Shown here: positions 1 to 11,508 of the stretch, piece by piece
Layout: every line of letters starts with the position of its first letter
Position numbering within the stretch: position 1 is the first letter of the stretch
NCBI GenBank assembly: GCA_963970005.1
Contig: CAXAMN010026794.1
Span: 91,094-155,093, forward strand
Origin: Durusdinium trenchii
Taxonomy: Eukaryota > Sar > Dinophyceae > Suessiales > Symbiodiniaceae
Direction of reading: 5' to 3'
Length of the DNA: 64,000 nucleotides
The notes under the pieces: model-generated
What the model was told of the DNA's origin: nothing
Seen by the model: only the letters and a program-made list of their open reading frames with translations
Database searches by the model: none
Made by a program: the position numbers and the translations under genes

Positions 1-3000
1 TCAAGGGCTGTTTGACAGGTATCCTCTTACTTGAACAATAGCCATATCATTCCATAGCCACTTTTCGACCGAAGTGTCCCAAGCGAGACACCCCGAGGTT
101 TGAGACGGCCAGTGACATCGTAGGCGCCCCAAACCCGGCAAAGCAGCTGCCAAACTTGTGCCCAGTCGAGCGTGCAAAGGGGAAGAAAACCAAGAGAGAC
201 ACCCGGATAGTAAAGAAACCATGTTGTATACGATATGTAATGATATATTATGATAGATAAGATTAGAGGATATATCGGTGCTGTCCTATCCAACTCCAAT
301 TGGAGGCTTGAGCGTTGTGAAGAGAATCTACGAGTTCTACAGATCTGGATTGTAAGGCATTCATGTTAAGGCCCTTTTTGCTGTGCGACGAGACAAAAGA
401 ACCATCGCTGTGGGGGAAATGGGCCATTGTGGACTAAAGACAAACCAATCGATCCGGCTCCAGCTCATTAATACTCGAAAGCCTTTTGATCAGGTGTACC
501 TTCACGATTGGTCGAACCAGAATCAATTTCCACCATTGAAAGAGGGGAAGTTCAGACACCTTTTGCTTTTCTCCTTTCTCATGCACTTGCTCGAATGGCC
601 ATGGCAATCAATTGGTGGACGAGGTCACAGGTACAGCCTCCAGGCTCGGTGCGCCGAACCGCAGGTTATGACCTTCTGGACTGCTGCGTCAACGGCCCAA
701 AGGAGGACCTGGGCCGGTTTGGGATCGGCCATCGGCGGCCCGTTTTGGACTCTGAAGGCCCGAACGTTCGACTCCGCATGATCCGAATTGGAGTCAATTA
801 CGATAGACATGGGACATGAGTATGAACCAAACCCCATCTGAAGTCCTTTTCGGGTACCAATCCTTCTTTTGATGCGTCCCTCCGTATACCCAGATTCTTC
901 CATGCCACACTCCTTTTCCATGCCGCACATCCTGATCATTGATGCCACACACTCCGCACATCCTCATGGCACTTGGGCACTCCCACCCGGCAGTCCCTCG
1001 AGGAGTTGGATCGGACTGCGGTCTCGCAGCCTGCTATCTTCGTGGCATCCATGGTGTGGGTCTTCGTCGTGTTGGGATCGGAGGGACCGGACCCGTCGTT
1101 TGAGGTCAATGACGAGGGGAACCCTTCATGAGTGGGGGTGTCAAAGTCTTCATGAGAAGCCAACTGAATTTGTGTGAAGAACTACATCTCTGCTCGGCGT
1201 GAAGTGTTGAGCCAGTCCAAAACGGATCCGAGATGATACATCGAAGGAGATATTTCGAGATCTGTGGCGTGGAGTTTGGTTGGTCCGGCTTCCTGAAGGT
1301 TTGACCCCCTGGGACTTTATAGCTCTGGAGGTCCGGCCCTTTTTGTGCTGCACCGGGCCAAGGAGATCGAACAGCCTGGCAGAGCCCTGAAGGGACCCTT
1401 CTGATGTCGTGGAATGGATTTTTAGTCTTTAGTTCTGCTTGTGGATGTTTGTAATTTTTTCAATTATGTTTGAACGTAACGTTCAATCTGATGCCTCCTT
1501 GGATTCCATAATGTTCCACGTACCTTCCCATGATTGGTGCTCTTCGGTCCAACTGGTGCTCTTGGGATGCACCTGTCACTAGCGATGCCCTTGTTACTAG
1601 TAGCGATGCTCTTGGCTTGAGTTTCGAGGTCAGATCAACCCCGCTCATCACCTCCCTGCGCGTTTCACACAGCGTGCGCGCACGTGAGCCGGACACGCGC
1701 GGTGCAGGCAGCCGTGGAGAAGCTCCGCGCCGAGGGTGGTGAAGATGCCATTGAGGAGGCCACTGTGGCCGGGACGCCTAGGGTGGAGAAAGTATGGGGG
1801 GAGAACAAGCCGGCGAGCCGCATATAGCCGCATGAGGTCAGACTCTGTGGTCACAGATGGCGGCCTTCGAATCATAGGAGGACATCCCAGGAAGCTCCAT
1901 CATCGGTAGCGGTAGCACGCGGTAGCTATGTTTACAGATGTGGGAGGCCCTTTCGAACGTTCCGCTTTTGGTGGTGCTTTCCAGCAGGGGGCGCTCGTGA
2001 TGTCCTTAGTGCTTTCCAGTATTTTCTCGATTTGTTCTGCCTTTTGCCGGTGCACCCCATTAGAGATTGCCCCATTCACTTCCTCTTAATCATAGATCGG
2101 GCCTGGTTCGGGGGCCCTCCATTTTCACAAGCAATCCATGGAACTGAACATTAGCTCGAGATCTTTCGCTCTTTGATGCAGACTCCATGGAACTTCACGA
2201 TTTGACCGCTTGCTGAGGCCATGAGCTTGTCGCTGGGAGAGTACAGCACGCTGGCTGAGGGGTTGGATCAGTTGGATCAGATGGGAGGCATCAGACTGGG
2301 CTCGGCCAAAACCAACACACACTGGTTATGAACATGATGGAACGGGGCCCTCATGTTAAGTTTTAAGCGACACTTCTCTTGAAAGAACAGCGATATATAT
2401 ATATATATCATATATTAGAATACAACAGAGGTGGCCATCAGACTGATGCATATTGCTTTGGTGATGGTGATGGTGCCATAGACACACCAAAAGCAGGCAG
2501 CCCAACTGTGACAGCCCACTGAATAAAGGGGAACTCAGAGGTGAGCATTATTTGTCGTGCCAGTGGAAGAGCTTTTGGACATGTGTGCGTGCTGAAAAGC
2601 CTCACCGGTTTCATACTATCATACTATGTCACTATGTGCCAGCCACCTCAGACCCAGTGCCGCGTTCTTTCGATTGGTCGGGTGGTATGGCGGTATGGGG
2701 GGATTGGGTGAGATATACAGAAACCATTTTACGGATGGGCAAAACATACTTGTTACTGGTAGCCTGGCACTCATTGTCCATGGTTCCCTATCTTCAAACA
2801 TCATTGATGTGGGGGAGATACTTAAAAGCATGTTCGATAACTGCCCTCCACACACTTTCACTGGGACATCGCCATCATAAACCAACCCGTCTCTTGTTCC
2901 AGTCACTGTCCATGTTCCTCGGTGCCCCATCCAGATCAAGGTGCTTTGAGTTTCGCCGGTGCCTTGAGTTGGGAGGCCCATCTTTGCGAGCCCAGGGCGG

Positions 3001-3463
3001 CCGAATCTGAGGTGGAACATCCAGGTGGCCTCATGATCTGTAGCGATGTTTAAACACTTTTGACTTTTGTTGGTTTAGTATATATATATAGTTATATATA
3101 TATATTGTTTGTTATCTAAGTATATATGTTTTTGGGGGGTTGCCAATAGAAAGCTGAATGAACTATGTTCTCACTGTATGATGTGCCCCTATTTTTGTTT
3201 GACAAACAGAGGACAGTTGGTGCCTTTCCACCTTTCCACATACATGGAGCTGCTGTGGCCCTTCTGTTTTCTCCGCGATTCCTGGGATCTTATGGATTGG
3301 ACAGGCCTAGGCCTACGGGTGCTGTACGTCAAACAAACAGGGCTTTATATAACAGGTTCGGGCCAGTTGGTTGGGGGTTGCTGAAAAGATAGCATCCAGC
3401 AAGTGGCATCATAGCAGATGCTTCTATATTTGATAGATCTTCACATGGCACCTCTGTGTGTTG
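1..3463. other. Non-coding stretch with a few possible exons
   Basis: No complete gene is visible. AT-rich runs occur near 2394-2408 and 3079-3105. CTAGTAGCGATG-type repeat pieces lie near 1575-1615. Three plus-strand islands could be exons: 1030-1131 (after an AG; encodes a hydrophobic stretch VASMVWVFVVLG, then a stop), 1708-1791 (listed separately) and 2218-2331 (after an AG; 37 codons, then TGA). Nothing ties them into one gene, and the first and third rest only on amino-acid composition. Confidence 0.3.
1708..1791 (+). other. Candidate internal exon, unknown protein
   Basis: The segment follows GGTGCAG and ends before GTATGG, so both sides fit AG/GT splice sites, and it is exactly 28 codons in phase. 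It reads AAVEKLRAEGGEDAIEEATV followed by AGTPRVEK, an acidic, alanine-rich composition typical of coding sequence and unlike the flanking AT-rich DNA. It has no start codon of its own. I do not recognise a family. Transcript evidence would be needed to call it a gene. Confidence 0.3.
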
Positions 3464-3478
3464 TCATGGGAAAAGAAG
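3464..3478. repeat. Target-site duplication, 3' side of the LINE
   Basis: TCATGGGAAAAGAAG is repeated exactly at 9014-9028. The two copies lie immediately outside the poly-T run and the 5' end of the minus-strand LINE, as expected of target-primed reverse transcription. Confidence 0.92.
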
Positions 3479-3491
3479 TTTTTTTTTTTTT
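3479..3491 (-). other. Poly-A tail of the LINE (T run on the plus strand)
   Basis: Thirteen consecutive T on the plus strand lie between the 3' target-site copy and the element body. This corresponds to the poly-A at the 3' end of the retrotransposed RNA. Confidence 0.9.
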
Positions 3492-3519
3492 CCTAAGCAA
3501 CACCATCAAAACCGAAGCT

Positions 3520-5196
3520 CTAGAGCCTCCTGCCCTTAGTCTCTCTGGCACAAGGTTTGCGCCAACTGGGTTTCAAAAAGAGCTGCGCCGTGGTTCCCTG
3601 AGCTCGACACTGAACACATCTGTGCCTTCTAGGGTCCGAACACCAAGTCAAACGATGAGAAGGATGCACAACAGGCCCAAGGAAATCCGCGCTGCTGGAA
3701 AAGCAAGGTTTGCCAGCTAAAACCGAAACCTTGTGTTTACCCCAATAGGCCAAAATCGTGAGCTCACAGCGGGTGCAGCACCGCCTGCTACCATACCCCT
3801 GAGAAAGAACAGGACCCCACAGGTGACGAGAATGCGTGACGTGCAAAAACTGAATGAGCTCACTCCTAGTGGCAGGCTTGGGGCTACTCTGTACTTGCAA
3901 CGGTTTACTGATTCCTGGTTCCTTCTGGCTTAGCCAGAATCTGGCAACCTCAATCAAACGTGTCTGGATCCTATGCACTCTAGCATCTACCCAGGTCAAC
4001 AGTTCCTGTTTAGCTCTCAGGTTCAGCGATTCAGCAAGTTGATCGGCAAAGGTAGAAGCCGTGTGATCCGCCTCTGCGTTAGCTTGGTGCATCCACTGCT
4101 GGTCTGGAAACAGTCGCTCATGTTCTGTCTTTGACAGGTGAGATCGCGTCCAGTGAATTTCAACCTCAGCTCTTTCCTTTTTCTGCCTAGCTAATGGCCC
4201 CCAGATATCCAAGTCGGCAGACAGCTGGGTGATGTCTTTGAGTTTCTTCCATTTCCTAAAAACAGCTTTGGCATCGATGCAGCTTTGAACGGGGCCTTCA
4301 GTCATTTCTAGCAGCTTTAGAAACGCAAAAGCTTCTGCTCTTGGCACTGTTTGTCGGCCTGGGATGGTTCCTACAAGGGTGCCGACAACAGAGTGAGGGC
4401 CGACAGCTGCAAGGGCCACTACACCAAATCCAACCTGCCGCAAGCGTGGCTCTTTACTCAAAGGCCCTCCAGACCCATCAGTGGCAAATATGAGGCCGGC
4501 AGTGGAGACAGGGATCAAATTGGCCCAGATGCCAGTACCTTGAAGGTGCGGTGGGCCAGGGCTGACTTGGCTCCAAGAAATCGGGGGAATGCCTCTGCAC
4601 CAAAACGCAGTTTCGTCCACATGGGGCGCCCAAGCTGGCGGCACATCCCCCACATGACGTAACATCGCTGGGCACTGCCAAATTCTGTGGAACAAGCCGT
4701 CTTCCGTGCTGCAGAGAGGACATGGTTCAAACCCAGTCTGGCTTCCATGGTAGAGGCCTCCCTGCAGCATCAAATCCAGAAGGGGTAAGTCACTCCCTTT
4801 CTCTTTGGCCAACTGCTTCCTGTGTTTCTTGGCAACAAACAAGTCTCCGCCTTGTTCAAGGCCTTGACCTCCTTGCCAGTGACTGGCAATATGCCAACCT
4901 AACAAATCCTTGCAAAACTGGAAACGCTCAGCGAAACGCCAGTAGAAGTCCGGGTCCCTGACATCAACTGGCCAGCTTTGCCCAGTGGGGTCAATCCAAG
5001 TTTCCAAGTCATGCGCTTCCCACAAAGCGTCTTTCAGGTATGCAAGACCAGCAGCGAGTGGCCCCTTGACTATGGACCAGTGCTTGTCATGCTGGAAAAC
5101 TTGTTTGGCAAGACTTTGCCAAACTTGATTGCACATCTTCATTTGGGTCTCTGCCTTTGCGCTAAAGAATTTGCAAAGTTGCCTAAAATGTTCCAA
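3520..5196 (-). pseudogene. LINE RNase H and C-terminal region
   Basis: This minus-strand frame of 558 codons forms the 3' part of the LINE protein. An RNase H domain is clear: ATDGSGGPLSKE (first Asp, plus 4460-4490), RAEAFAFLKLLE (Glu, 4315-4350), CIDAKAVF (Asp, 4255-4282) and NAEADHTA (last Asp, 4045-4075). Just before it lies CPLCSTEDGLFHRIWQCP, a zinc-ribbon-like CxxC stretch. The tail is again Cys/His-rich (WCSDPRRHRCVQC). RNase H removes RNA from the cDNA hybrid. The frame is offset from the upstream RT frame by two shifts, and the first Met at 5196 is probably internal to the original polyprotein, so this is most likely a fragment and not an independent gene. Confidence 0.75.
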
Positions 5197-5351
5197 TGGA
5201 TAAAAATGTTTGGGTCACTTTTGGCATCAAAAACGAGGCGAATGGCAGTGTGCAGGCAACCAGATCCCTTCCTAAGAGCACCTCCATGGCCGATGACCGC
5301 CCGCATTTTTTTGCAAGGCTGTGAGGCTGACTCCTTGGGCCTGGTGCCCAA
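5139..5351 (-). pseudogene. LINE frame-bridging segment between RT and RNase H
   Basis: The third frame carries the part that links RT and RNase H. The sequence around CKKMRAVIGHGGALRKG and AKSDPNIFIHWN resembles the post-RT region of dinoflagellate LINE polyproteins as I know it, whereas the other two frames are low-quality here. Coding sense therefore seems to run in the RT frame to about 5330, in this frame to about 5190, and then in the RNase H frame. Relative to the RT frame this needs one +1 shift and then one -1 shift. Small indels are the simplest explanation. Confidence 0.45.
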
Positions 5352-8130
5352 ACTTCATAGTTGGCACGAGATTGGTGAAAACAAACTTGTGGCCATGAGC
5401 TTTGGGGAGGTACTTCAATCTACTGAGCCGCTTTCTAGCTTTGCCAAATCTGGCCTTGAAAGTAGGCAATCTACGGAGTCTACCGGCGGTGCTATCACAA
5501 CCCAAGTCGCGTAGGACTGACTGCACCTGCGGAACTTTGTTTGCGACTTGCTGCAGGCAATGCTTGAGCTCTCTTGTGTTGACTACAATGCCAGACTTGT
5601 TTGGGCTGAGCTGCAATTTGGCTTCTTTCAAGCTGGCCTGCAGAGTTTGGAAGACTTTCACCATTCGATCGGCAACTTGCCGTGGGCTGCGGCCGATCAC
5701 GTCAACTGAAATGTCATCTACCCAAGAGCACACTCGCAGAGACGGATGGATGCAATACACTAAGCTGCAAGTTTCCCACAGGTAAAGTTTTGCTAAGGCA
5801 ACAGAAAAAGGGCACCCTGCTATTATGCTGCGCTCCGTGTGCACAGCTTGGGAACTCTGCCCTTCTGCGCAAAGGAATCTCGGGCCACCATGAACTACCA
5901 TGGCATGGTGCAAAAGCATTGGCGGGAAACCATGTTTTCTGCCTGCCTCCAGCAGTTTTTGGCGACATACCGTGTCATAGAAGTGCTTCAAGTCCAACAG
6001 GATGGAACCTTGTTGAATTCCAAGGCCTTTGAGTAATTCTGCTTGACCTTGCCGGTGGAAGGAGATGTCAAAAATAGTGCCTTTTGGCATGGCGTGGTCC
6101 CATGGTGTCAAATTTTCCGCTTGCACATGGTGCAGCCACCTGCTCAACAAGTAACTTCGCATCTGGCACCAGGTTCTATAAAAGAAGCTGGTCAAGCAGA
6201 TCGGCCTTTCTGAAACTATGCTTTTAGGCAACAAGGCAATCTGTGTGAAAACGGCTTGGGACGGCCAGTTTCCTGTGTTTTCAATTTGGTGGTAAACCCA
6301 AACAAGGTTGCTAATAGCTTCCTCTGGCCATCGCTGCAACTCTGCTATCGTCCACCCATCCGGGCCTTGCTTCTTTTTGCCCATGTGCTGCCAAGTTTTG
6401 CGCAGTTGAGAGCTGCTGATTGGCTTTTGTTTCTGGGCTTCTGCTATGGCGGCTTCTTTGGTTTGGATTTCAATCAGGGTGGGCTGCGCAGCCGGATCTT
6501 TGCTGCCCCAAAAGCCTGACCAATATTCGACTCTGGCTTTCATTCTGGCCTGCGCGGGCAGGTGCTGAAAGGGTCTGGCCCATTGAGCCTCAGGCTGCTT
6601 AAGAAACCTATGTATGGCCCGACTGCCTGTTCGCATAGCATTTTCGGCCCATGTAGCAAATTCTTGACGTATTGTCTTCAGGACTTGGCCCTGCAGTGTG
6701 CGCTCGATGTCAGCGAGCTGCAGGCGCAGCATCTCTCTCGTGCTGGGCCGCAAATGCAGGACATGATACAGGCTATACTGAAGGCCAAGCAGGCCAAACC
6801 GGCCTTTACAAGGATCTGCCGTCCAATGCTCTGGCATTCGGTGGACTTTCCGACACAAGCACTTGACTAGAGTCTGCAAATGGCGGCGGACATTTTTGAC
6901 TTGCTTCTGCAAACAACTTATAATATCCTTGAACAATCTATGTAGGCCTAGCCAGTATTGAAGCTGCTTGTCCTGGACTGAGGTTTCTCTTAGTACAGGC
7001 GCTTTGGGCTCTTGGTTTTTAACCTGGAAAGAAATACCACGTGCAGGAACAGGAGTCACGGAAGTGGAACTCAAAAAGTTGGAAACTTGTCTCTGCAGTT
7101 TGCCGAAAACTTGAGTGAGCTCACTATCCGTGTGAAAATGGTTGCACTCTGGCATCGCACTGGTGTCAAAATTTTCCAAGGCAGTAGAAGATTCCCAGGG
7201 AAGCCTCGGACCGGAGCACAAATCCAGAGGCGGCCTGTCCTCCAGCATCTCGCAAGGTTGGAGCAGAGGCCCGTCCAGGTGTAAAGTGCCAAGCAGCCCA
7301 TAGTGGGGGCCCCACGGGACATCGTGCTGAACTTCTAATTCCATCCGTCCCCACAGGCTATGGGAGAGGATTGCATAGTCCAGGACACTCCCAGAACTAA
7401 TGGTGGCATCTGGAGTGGCCAAAATGTTGCCCTTGATGCGCCTAAGCCAAGTTGTTTCTAGCAACTCCTCTGGTTCGCAGTTGAAGTCCCCCATCACAAT
7501 GTAGGGGATGTTCAACGTTAGGATTAAAGCACCAACTTCTGTGAGCACTTGTCGGTTGGTGTATCCGGTGGGCCCTTCGCCAACCTGCAAGTAGAGCATG
7601 ACCAAAAGCATCTCTGTGTTTTTGGCTTGGAAAATGCTCGCAGTCCAACGGTGGTCATGATTTCCCGGCGCGTCCAGGCGAGACAGGTGTTTCCTGAAGG
7701 CCAACGCAACTCCGCCGGTTGTTCCTCCCGTTTCGTTGCACCGTGCATTGGCAATGACCGGCTGCCAGCCAGCCGTCAGCCAATCCACTTTGAACTGGGG
7801 CCAATGTTCAGGGCCCTGATGGTGTTCGGCGACACCGCAAATGTCGACCTCTTGGCTGAGAATTCGCTGCTTTGCTTTGAGGGACCAGGAAGTGATGTTC
7901 CCAAAGAAGATTTTGAGCGGCTTATTTGCGCTCACCGTTGCTGGCGCCGGGTGAGGGTCTTGGCCAGCAGATGGTTCGGGTAACAGCGGTCTAGGACATG
8001 TCCCTACCCCATCTGAAGGTTTGGGACCCCCACCCGTCGCAACAGAGCTCTTTCCCTGCTTGAAGACACCCAAGGCTGGTGGTTCAGCCCTGCTACCCTT
8101 GCAGCCAAAGACTGTCCGAACCTTCCATGT
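5272..8130 (-). pseudogene. LINE endonuclease and reverse transcriptase
   Basis: The endonuclease domain starts near plus 7930 (LKIFFGNITSW). It has a GVAEHH segment, the metal-binding GDFNCEPEE (about 7467-7494) and PWGPHYGL (about 7301-7321), which stands where EEP nucleases have their catalytic SDH; that substitution is unusual. The RT follows: KKKQGPDGWTIAEL (6328-6373), LLDLKHFYDTV with the first catalytic Asp (5966-6004), AGCPFSVALAKLYLW, and WVDDISVDVIG with the paired Asp (5692-5730). The frame ends in a stop at 5272, shortly after coding sense has moved to another frame. The same frame stays open upstream to 8949, across the whole N-terminal ORF, but that part reads as low-complexity shadow sequence. 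The protein would nick target DNA and copy the RNA. Confidence 0.8.
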
Positions 8131-8956
8131 AGCGGTCTGGGTCAGACGGCGCCGGCTGTCCGTCCACAGGCCCTTGTCGTCTTCGTCTTTTGTGGTCCGT
8201 GCCCAGTTGCAGCAGAGCAGCCATGTTGTGCAGAATTTCTTGTTTCTGGTCGGGATCCATGGTCGTGGTTGCTTGGGCCAGAAGGTCGCCCACCTTTGCC
8301 ATGATCTCCTGGGGCTCTTGAGGGATCGCGGAGTCCAAAGAGCCGATCGGTGGTTCCAAGATCTGGCTGGCCAGCACCACTTGGGAGTATTTAGAAGCAG
8401 CTTCTTCCATGGCTGCCTGGGCTGCGGCCAGTTGCGCTTGGAGCTCTTGCTGCTCCTTCTGCACTTGGGCCAGCTGCTCGGCCAACCGTTTGGCCTTGAG
8501 GTCTTGGTGGAGCTTTCGCTGGCCCAGGGCCCGCAAGTGTCCTGTGGCCTGCTTGTACTGCTGAGTGATGTACTTGGGATCACTCTCGTCTTGCATTGGG
8601 GCCGACTCAGGACTGTCCACTCCAACCTGTACGAGGGCTGACTGCACTGCTTCAGGCAATTGGTCCCAGTGTTCGGCCAGAACTCCTTGGACTTCTGGCA
8701 TGGGTTGTTGGGACACAAAATTGGCCATTCGTTTTGGCTGCGGCTCAGCCATGAGGGGTGCATAGTCTGTTTGGTGCCATGGATTCCAACCCCAAGCCTT
8801 GTCAGACTGGCGTGGTCGTGGTTTGGATGGTCGTTTACTAGATTTAGCTGGTTCAGGCATCCACTTCCTACCACAATGGCAGTAAGGGTGACCACCCAGG
8901 CGATTCGTAAAGATCCACCTGCCACAGCCACAAACGAGGTAGCTACCATGGCTCAT
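8093..8956 (-). CDS. LINE N-terminal ORF: zinc ribbon and coiled coil
   Basis: The ORF has 287 codons starting at the ATG at 8954-8956. The first 35 residues contain VCGCGRW and HPYCHCGRKW, a small zinc-binding module. Residues from about 150 to 200 are Gln/Ala/Leu-rich with heptad spacing (LAEQLAQVQKEQQELQ), a likely coiled coil. It overlaps the endonuclease frame, and a +1 shift near its end (about 8100) would fuse the two, giving the single polyprotein layout I expect for dinoflagellate LINEs. Alone it would be an ORF1-like RNA-binding protein. I cannot tell whether the split is programmed or a mutation. Confidence 0.65.
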   Translation of the reverse strand: MSHGSYLVCGCGRWIFTNRLGGHPYCHCGRKWMPEPAKSSKRPSKPRPRQSDKAWGWNPWHQTDYAPLMAEPQPKRMANFVSQQPMPEVQGVLAEHWDQLPEAVQSALVQVGVDSPESAPMQDESDPKYITQQYKQATGHLRALGQRKLHQDLKAKRLAEQLAQVQKEQQELQAQLAAAQAAMEEAASKYSQVVLASQILEPPIGSLDSAIPQEPQEIMAKVGDLLAQATTTMDPDQKQEILHNMAALLQLGTDHKRRRRQGPVDGQPAPSDPDRYMEGSDSLWLQG

Positions 8957-9013
8957 TCCGATCCTATCTGACCTTAGTGCTGGGCACGAGTAGCACCACG
9001 GAGCATGAAATTC

Positions 9014-9028
9014 TCATGGGAAAAGAAG
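9014..9028. repeat. Target-site duplication, 5' side of the LINE
   Basis: Exact copy of the 15 bp at 3464-3478 (TCATGGGAAAAGAAG). It fixes the 5' end of the minus-strand element at 9013. Confidence 0.92.
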
Positions 9029-9463
9029 ACAAAACATGGAAAACGCCAGCGGCCAAGACCGTGCCACTCCAGTTACTGTATCTCCAATTAGGTCGTCAGA
9101 GAAGGCCGCATGCTTTGACTTTGTTTTGAGTGTAATTTGAGTCGAGAGACCCATATTCACCAGTTTCCAGGAAATCTGATGTCATCGCCTGTCGTTTGGA
9201 TGACTGTTTGGCTCGCCTTGAGGAATTCACTTCGTGACAAGACCATTCATGGATCACCTGCAATCCACCTGCCCATTCTCAGCCCAAACAACAACTGCTG
9301 ATCCAGAGAGCTAGGCTCTGAAACCGATACACTTGGGTGGCACACCGTTCTTGACGGGTTCGTTTTATGGCTTTTTCTGGCGAAGAACCACTTCCGCACG
9401 GCGCAACTAAGCCATGCTCCGCTTCGGCTGGTTCTGGACGCTGTGCCACGTGTGCGACGCTTT

Positions 9464-9592
9464 GCCCAAGCCGCAGCCGGTGCCGCAACCGGTGCCGCAG
9501 CCGGTGCCGGTGCCACACCACGGAAGCCATGCAGGCCATGCAGGTGCTCCAGGAGCCCATCATGAAGAGGAGGACTGGCGGCCTGTGGTTTA
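9464..9592 (+). other. Exon-like segment with QPVP repeats
   Basis: The plus strand reads KPQPVPQPVPQPVPVPHHG, then SHAGHAGAPGAHHEEEDWRP. At DNA level it has short direct repeats of CCGCAGCCGGTG type (9470-9512). The VP-rich composition resembles the exons at 31561-32870. It lies about 22 kb upstream of those and need not belong to the same gene. Splice borders are not clear. Confidence 0.3.
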
Positions 9593-9884
9593 CATGGAGA
9601 CTGTGAACCAGTCCGTCTTGCAGATGTGTGACTTGCCTTGGGCCAGGCCGCGCTGTGAAGGCCAGGCCACATGCAAGAACTTCAGCCATCACATCACAGA
9701 ATATATGAGTCACAAGACTTTCAAATGGACAGACCCCCCAAGAGGCCCTGGAGCTTGTCCTATTGATGGTTCCTTCCTTTGAATCCGTTTGTAGACTCTC
9801 ACCTACCATCCTTTTAAGGAGCTCCAGCTCCACCTCAATTCGTCAAGAGTGCTTGCGCTCTCCAAGTCGAACCAGCCAGTGTTC

Positions 9885-10130
9885 CGCTACTAGTAACAAG
9901 GACGCTACTAGTGGGTCCTGGCATTATTATATACTACTAGTAACAAGCTACTAGGAACAAAGGGCATAGCTACTAAGTAGGAGCAAGAAGCTGCTTTGGT
10001 AGCAAGAAGCTAGGCCATCGCTACTAGGGAGGAGGCCATCGCTCGCAGAATTGGAGGCCATTACTACTAGCTTGGAGGCCATCGCTAGTAGGTTGGAGGC
10101 CGGTACTACAAGGAGCAAGAAGCTTCGATC
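9885..10130. repeat. Degenerate CTAGTAGC-family repeat cluster
   Basis: Repeated pieces such as CTACTAGTAACAAG, GGAGGCCATCGCTA and GCTACTAGG occur about every 20 to 40 bp. The same family recurs at 1575-1615, 18420-18505, 30375-30470, 34360-34510, 35500-35560 and near 55836, in both orientations. Confidence 0.7.
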
Positions 10131-10711
10131 CACACCACAGAGCCAGGACCTGCGACTCTCCACGCTGAGCGACCTCACCAAGCCGGATCTTTGGTCCTTC
10201 GGCCGTACGGGACGTGCCACGCGCGGGGTCGCGAGCCGCGCGGGGAGGAGGTGCGGGTGGCAGGGCCGGAGAAGACGGGAGTGGATTTGGGTGTTCAGCA
10301 GAGCTAAGAAGTGTGGATGTCCAAGGTCCAGTAGTTATGTAGTGGTCCAGATGTTCAGCAGGAGTGTTTTCCAGAAGTCTTCACCAAGATGTTGGTGGAC
10401 TCTTTGGGCTTTGCTGGAGATTGAGGAGTGTTTACTATTGAGGCTCAAAAGGCATCTTGGGGGTATTCTGTAGGACCAGGATGCTTTGCTCTCGTTGGTC
10501 GTTCGACCCGGGCCGACTCGGACTGTGCTTGACTGCCGGTTTAGCATGGCCAGATGAGAGAGAAGGGGTGTGGCTTGCAAACAAGTACGTGCCTTAACAC
10601 CCAACTTAATCAGTGCAAGATGGTCCATATGTTCAGATCTGGTCCACCTGGTCCACTGGGTCTCTTACGGAGACCTGAGACCGCGAGCCTTTGAGGTTCA
10701 TCTTTTTGCAG

Positions 10712-10747
10712 GCGGATCAGAACGAGGATGGCAAGCTCTCCAAGCTC
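10712..10747 (+). other. EF-hand exon 1 of a probable calcium-binding gene
   Basis: It follows a good acceptor (CATCTTTTTGCAG) and ends before GTCACT. The twelve codons read ADQNEDGKLSKL, the central and C-terminal part of an EF-hand loop (D-x-N-x-D-G-x-L-S). It is in phase 0 on both sides. It is the first of six same-strand EF-hand islands up to 16320, which suggests one calcium-sensor protein assembled from short exons. Confidence 0.45.
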
Positions 10748-11299
10748 GTCACTTGGATCCAAGCTGCCAATCTAAGGAGGTTCAGCCTCTTTTTTGGGCA
10801 ATGACTTTGGCCGTCAAAGGTCTAGCATTCTAGCGGCAACGTCAGCCCACATATTGTCGAGTGAATCTTTCCTTTTCATTTTCAATTTTGGGCAGTTGTG
10901 GTAGGCCCTACCATCACAAGGTATCATAGATGCCTACCGTTTCCATCCATTTTCTTTGGCTTTGCAAAGACTGTGTGCGTGCCCACTGCCAGTGGTGTGG
11001 CCACTTGTCGTTGATCAATGCCATCAGTTGCACAGTTGGGGGTGTTATTGCGGCAACAGGGGTAGGATAATCATCAAACGCTTACACACAATCCTTTTCC
11101 CAAAGCAAACAGTTTTGCAAAGACACATGGCAGTTGTGCAAACAGCACCAATGGGCTTGCCCTCACCTTCGTGAGGGGCACACTGTAAAAGTTTAATCCG
11201 CCCAACTTGGAGGACCTCACCCCTGTGGAGACCTCTTCATCTTCAGCCTTGTTTCTTTAAGCCCTCATATGGCAGGTTAACTCCTTAGTAACTAGTCTA

Positions 11300-11508
11300 T
11301 TCTGTTCATGTTCCGTGGTCACGACCGGGCCCCCGGACCCACAGCCATAGACGTGTCCATCGTTGTGACGACGGAAGACCCACCCCGAGGAGTTCTTCAA
11401 CTTCGCCGTGCTGCCCTCAGCTGGCGATGGAGTCGCAACGGGAGTCACGGTCCGACCGCGGAGGGGGGGGGTGGTCTGCACCAGGTCCGTCTCAGAGAGG
11501 CCAGCGCG
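11300..11508 (-). other. Candidate minus-strand exon, unknown protein
   Basis: On the minus strand, after AACTTTCAAG, an open segment reads RAGLSETDLVQTTPPLRGRT and continues through VTPVATPSPAEG and SSGWVFRRHNDGHVYG. The composition is coding-like and the region is GC-richer than its flanks. No donor site was fixed and no family was recognised. It would be antisense to the surrounding EF-hand gene. Confidence 0.25.

Larger units (their letters stand above)
3479..9013 (-). mobile_element. Non-LTR retrotransposon (LINE), near full length, frame-broken
   Basis: The element is 5,535 bp on the minus strand. It is bounded by a perfect 15-bp duplication and ends in a 13-nt poly-A (T run at 3479-3491). 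In order it encodes an N-terminal zinc-ribbon and coiled-coil segment, an exonuclease-endonuclease-phosphatase (EEP) type endonuclease, a reverse transcriptase with a VDD active site, an RNase H and a Cys-rich tail. The 5' leader before the first ATG is only about 57 nt. The perfect duplication indicates recent insertion, yet the product is split over at least three frames (changes near 8100, 5330 and 5190). It was therefore either mobilised by proteins supplied in trans, broken soon after insertion, or affected by sequencing errors. Confidence 0.93.
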
